The notes under the pieces are model-generated. The model saw nothing but the letters and a program-made list of their open reading frames with translations, did not search any database and was not told the DNA's origin. Positions 61,182-64,000 of a stretch of 64,000 nucleotides of DNA are shown piece after piece (the stretch's first letter is position 1; each line of letters starts with the position of its first letter). The position numbers were made by a program, and so were the translations under genes. The stretch is from the NCBI GenBank assembly GCA_002335605.1, contig BEDY01000006.1, positions 186,001 through 250,000 of the forward strand. Reading direction: 5' to 3'. This DNA is from Prillingera fragicola. Its lineage: Eukaryota > Basidiomycota > Tremellomycetes > Trichosporonales > Trichosporonaceae.

Positions 61182-61706
61182 ATGCATGGAAGGAGGACAA
61201 GTCGACTGCCTGGCTCATCACTGATGAGATCATGCACACAACCCGCTGATGGCCAATCCGCACTGACACAGCGTGGACAAACTAACACGTCCGCTACCGC
61301 ATCAGCTACCCATAGCTCGGAGTACGGGCCCAGTCCTCATACCTACACACGCGCCCAGTCCCCGTCACCACCCGAACCGCACCCGATGAGACACAACTCC
61401 TCCACCGCTCGGCTGGCAATGACGGCATCCTCATCCTCGGAGCAGGTCGCGACCTCGTCCGACACAGCGATGCTGCTCAGGCAGCAGCTACTAGTGCTGC
61501 AGGAGCCAAAGCTCATCCCCCTGGATAGCTTGGGCAGGTCGCAGATCGAACGCGCAACCCGCGGGGGAACGAGTTCCGAATCGCTGGCCCCGCCTCGGTT
61601 CCAACCAGCGTCTCTGCTCTTTCATCAGCAGGAGCGCCGTGCCCCTCGCTCCCCCCTCCGCGAGGCGGCATACCTCGCGCAGCACCAGCTTCACACCGCA
61701 CACTAG
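61182..61706 (+). CDS. Possible small Ser/Gln-rich protein
   Basis: This is a 174-residue open frame from an ATG at 61182. The first half is low complexity; the second half (AMLLRQQLLVLQEPKLIPLD) looks like a helical, coding-like segment and ends REAAYLAQHQLHTAH. Its stop lies 28 bases from the stop of an opposing open frame, the usual spacing for convergent genes. There is no recognised family and no splice evidence. It could be spurious, as GC-rich DNA keeps frames open by chance. Confidence 0.3.
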   Translation: MHGRRTSRLPGSSLMRSCTQPADGQSALTQRGQTNTSATASATHSSEYGPSPHTYTRAQSPSPPEPHPMRHNSSTARLAMTASSSSEQVATSSDTAMLLRQQLLVLQEPKLIPLDSLGRSQIERATRGGTSSESLAPPRFQPASLLFHQQERRAPRSPLREAAYLAQHQLHTAH

Positions 61707-61733
61707 CGTAGGCACGCGGCGCGGGGTCGGAGG

Positions 61734-62003
61734 CTACTGGGCGATAAAAACGGGGCTGGCGGGGGAAGGTGTAGGGGTGGACGCGGGTTTGCGGGGTGGG
61801 GGTCCCCAGACCTCGGCGGTAGTGGGCGGGCGCGGCCCGGGTTCTGGCTGCGGGTGGGAGTGGGATGGTGAGAGGAGGTGGGTTAGGAGGTGGTTGTGCG
61901 CTGCGCGGGGCAGGGTGGCTAGCTTGAGGTAGTGGAGGAGCTGGGCGTTGAGGTCCTCCGTGCATGGGCTGGTCGCGCACATGGGCTTGAGAGGAGGGGC
62001 CAT
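61734..62003 (-). CDS. Possible small protein, convergent with the one at 61182
   Basis: This is an 89-residue open frame starting MAPPLKPMCATSPCTEDLNA and including LLHYLKLATLPRAAHNHLL, a possible amphipathic helix, followed by a Pro-rich tail. The context at the ATG (CCCATGG) is good. An additional upstream exon is possible. No family was recognised, and it may not be a gene. Confidence 0.3.
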   Translation of the reverse strand: MAPPLKPMCATSPCTEDLNAQLLHYLKLATLPRAAHNHLLTHLLSPSHSHPQPEPGPRPPTTAEVWGPPPRKPASTPTPSPASPVFIAQ

Positions 62004-62695
62004 GGGATCTGGTTGGGTGTTGCAAAGTTGGGGAGGAGAACTGTTAGAGAACGTGTTGTGGGAGGTCAGCAGGGAGAAGAAGCGTTTGGTGGCAGTGTAT
62101 GTGTACCTCGCCCTCGCGTCAGCTGGGGATATGCTCGAGCAAGGCCCGAGGCGGATGTGACACCCCCAGCTCCCTCAGTGGTTCAAGAGCCTCGCGTTAG
62201 TCGTAGAGCTGTGGTCGCCCTAGAACTGATGAGTATGTGATGGTCTCATCAGTGAGTGCCGCAATCTGATGTAGGCAATGCCACCCCAAAGCACACCTCA
62301 TCACTCGGCAACCTTCAGGTGCTGGTTCGCGCACACACTACAGCTCCCTGCGCGCTGTGTTCGATAGTGGTACATCGCAGCAATTACTAGCGCTTGTATA
62401 TGAGTAGTTACATACGAGACCTTCCGGCATTGTTCACTCCGGGGAATCGTGCCAGCTGTCCAGCAGTGCCCCTAGGCAACCGCAAACAACACCCCGCGCA
62501 AGAATTGCAAGGTGTTGGAACAGCTAAGCTAGAACAAGGAGTTGTCACGAGGCCAAGTGTCGTGAATGTGTCTGAATGAGAGTGTATGTTGATGAAAACG
62601 GGCCAGAGCGCACTGCTCACAGACCCCAGAGCCTCGACCGACGTCGAGACCCAGCTACGCGTTTCTCCACCCCCGACCTGACGCTAGTGTCAGAT
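62004..62695. other. Intergenic stretch before the alginate-lyase-like gene
   Basis: It contains the 3' flank of the minus-strand gene that stops at 62696 and nothing else that I can recognise. Confidence 0.55.
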
Positions 62696-64000
62696 TTAGA
62701 GGTTGTAGAGGGCAACGGCGCCGGCGACGATGGCGAACGCAGCCGAGGGGACGACGGCCGATGCGCCGCTGTCCTTGCCCGAGGCAGAGGATCCCGCGCC
62801 ACCAGTGGTCGAAACAGGGTCGTTGGCGCCGGCGGCAGCGGTTCCGCCAGTAGGAATGGCGGTAACGGGTGCAGTGGCGACCTGTCCGTCGGCACCGGCG
62901 TAGGTGATGCCGGCAACGTTAGCCGAAAGGCCGCTGTCAGAGAGGGGCTGGTTCCAGAAGAAGCTGGCGTCCGCGATGTAGGCGCCGTTGGTCTGCTTGT
63001 TGAGCCAAGCAGCGTAGGTGCCCTGCTCGTCGCCAAAGACGGTGGCCACGGCGGCAATGTAAGGGTAGAGCTCGTCGACCTTTTCGTTCTTGGGGTCAAA
63101 GGTCATGGCGTAGTCGGCAGCCTTCTTGATGGTGCCACCAACCGAAGTGGGAGTGTCCCAGAAGCCGGTGCCGGCGTAGGCAGAGAGACGGGCAATGGTG
63201 ACCATGGCGGCAAGGTTGTACGCGAGGTAGTGGTAAGGGCGAGTACGGGCCGACTCCAGGGGCTGGTCGCCGTTGGCCGAGATCTGGCCTTGGTAGATGG
63301 ACGAAAAGTAGTCCTGGGTAGTCTTGACAACGTTCTCCTTGTCCTTGACAATGGTGTAGAGAGCAGCGATCTGGACGTAGTAGAACGAACCGTGGTTGCT
63401 GAGGCGCGTCAGTACTGTCCCAAACAAGCTTCGAGCGATGGTACTCACTTGAGAGCAGCCTTCTCCTCAAGAGCCATGGGCGCGGTGATGGCCCACTGGG
63501 TGTACTCCTTGACCCAGTCCTGGAGCGACTGGTCAAAGGTCGAGTTCCAGCCCTCGGCGTTGCCATTGCGCATAATCTCAACGCCCGAAGCAATCTTGGC
63601 CATGCACTTGAAGTCGCTAGCGTTGTTAGATAACGGCCATTACGCAGCCGAGGCTAAACTTACAGGAGACCAGTGTGAGTTCCGACCTGTCCGTCGGGAC
63701 CACCACCCATCTGAGCATAGTTGAGGTTGGGGTTCATCTTGGTGTCGGCGTTGAGGAACCAGGCGTCAATAAACGTAACGACGCGCTGCGAGTAGACGGG
63801 CGAACGGGTAATGGCCCAGGCGAGGGCGTTGAAGAGAACAGCGTTGGCCATGTCGTCAAAGTCTCCAACATTGTTGATGAGACGCGCGTCCGGGTTCAGG
63901 TTGCCGTCCTCGTTGACGTACTTGCACTGCTTGAACACTGAAGTGGTGTTAGTAACTGGGGTGCGCATAGCCGTAAACAAACTTACTCTGGTCGACGGAG
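62696..64000 (-). CDS. Alginate-lyase-domain protein, GPI-type C-terminus (partial)
   Basis: The gene runs off the right edge, so its N-terminus, presumably with a signal peptide, is missing. At least three introns are visible (near 63410-63450, 63616-63662 and 63939-63985). Family features are YAQMGGGPDGQVGTHTGLL, the core NNHGSFYYVQIAALY and GDQPLESARTRPYHYLAYNL, as in the alginate lyase domain (PF05426) of polysaccharide lyases. NNHGSFYYVQ supplies the Asn and His of the presumed active site and the second segment the conserved Arg and Tyr. After residue DGQVATAP comes a Ser/Thr/Gly/Ala linker and a final hydrophobic stretch (PSAAFAIVAGAVALYNL), typical of a GPI-anchor signal. It is likely a cell-surface enzyme; the substrate in a fungus is unknown and need not be alginate. 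Confidence 0.88.

Overview
The window is nuclear DNA of a basidiomycete yeast or fungus, most likely a tremellomycete (Trichosporonales or Cryptococcus relatives). The evidence is GC-rich, gene-dense DNA on both strands, many very short introns (mostly 37-60 bases, GTGAGT/GTNNGT donors, a CTGAC or CTAAC branch sequence just before the AG), and ordinary eukaryotic genes. I see no bacterial operons, CRISPR arrays, complete transposons, rRNA or convincing tRNA genes. The genus is an inference.

Layout from left to right: 1-1741 has no recognisable gene. A 1033-residue Ser-rich protein (minus, 1742-4898) follows, then a 3.3 kb stretch without a gene. Next are a BLM/Sgs1-type RecQ helicase (minus, 8225-12270), a multi-spanning membrane protein whose start codon is split by an intron (minus, 12876-14140), PRMT5 (minus, 15008-17666), a vacuolar-type zinc transporter (plus, 18393-20136), ornithine carbamoyltransferase (minus) head to head with mitochondrial ribosomal protein L30 (plus), Sec4/Rab8 (minus), nucleoporin Nic96 (plus) and an F-box-like orphan (plus). 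The middle holds a serpin (minus, 30358-31428), an IMPACT-family protein (minus), complex I subunit NDUFB7 (plus), sterol glucosyltransferase Atg26 (minus), a second and divergent RecQ helicase (plus, 39584-42368) and mitochondrial ribosomal protein S17 (minus). The right part holds a Ser/Pro-rich protein (plus), Rdh54/Rad54B (minus), a Zn2Cys6 transcription factor (minus), Rrp6 (minus), a mitochondrial type peroxiredoxin (minus), Dcp2 (plus), two doubtful convergent small ORFs, and an alginate-lyase-domain protein with a GPI-type tail cut by the right edge.

The genes do not form one pathway. They are typical dispersed housekeeping loci: DNA recombination (two RecQ, Rad54B), RNA turnover (Rrp6, Dcp2), mitochondrial function (OTC, L30, S17, NDUFB7, peroxiredoxin), trafficking (Sec4, Atg26, Nic96). 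I found no new multi-gene system. The most unusual items are the fungal serpin, a 4-base micro-exon in the Rad54B gene (required by the reading frame and the conserved protein), a start codon divided between two exons, a 633-base intron in NDUFB7, and the atypical motif II of the second RecQ helicase. Exon borders were worked out by eye from splice signals, frame and family conservation; for most genes the summed exon lengths divide by three.
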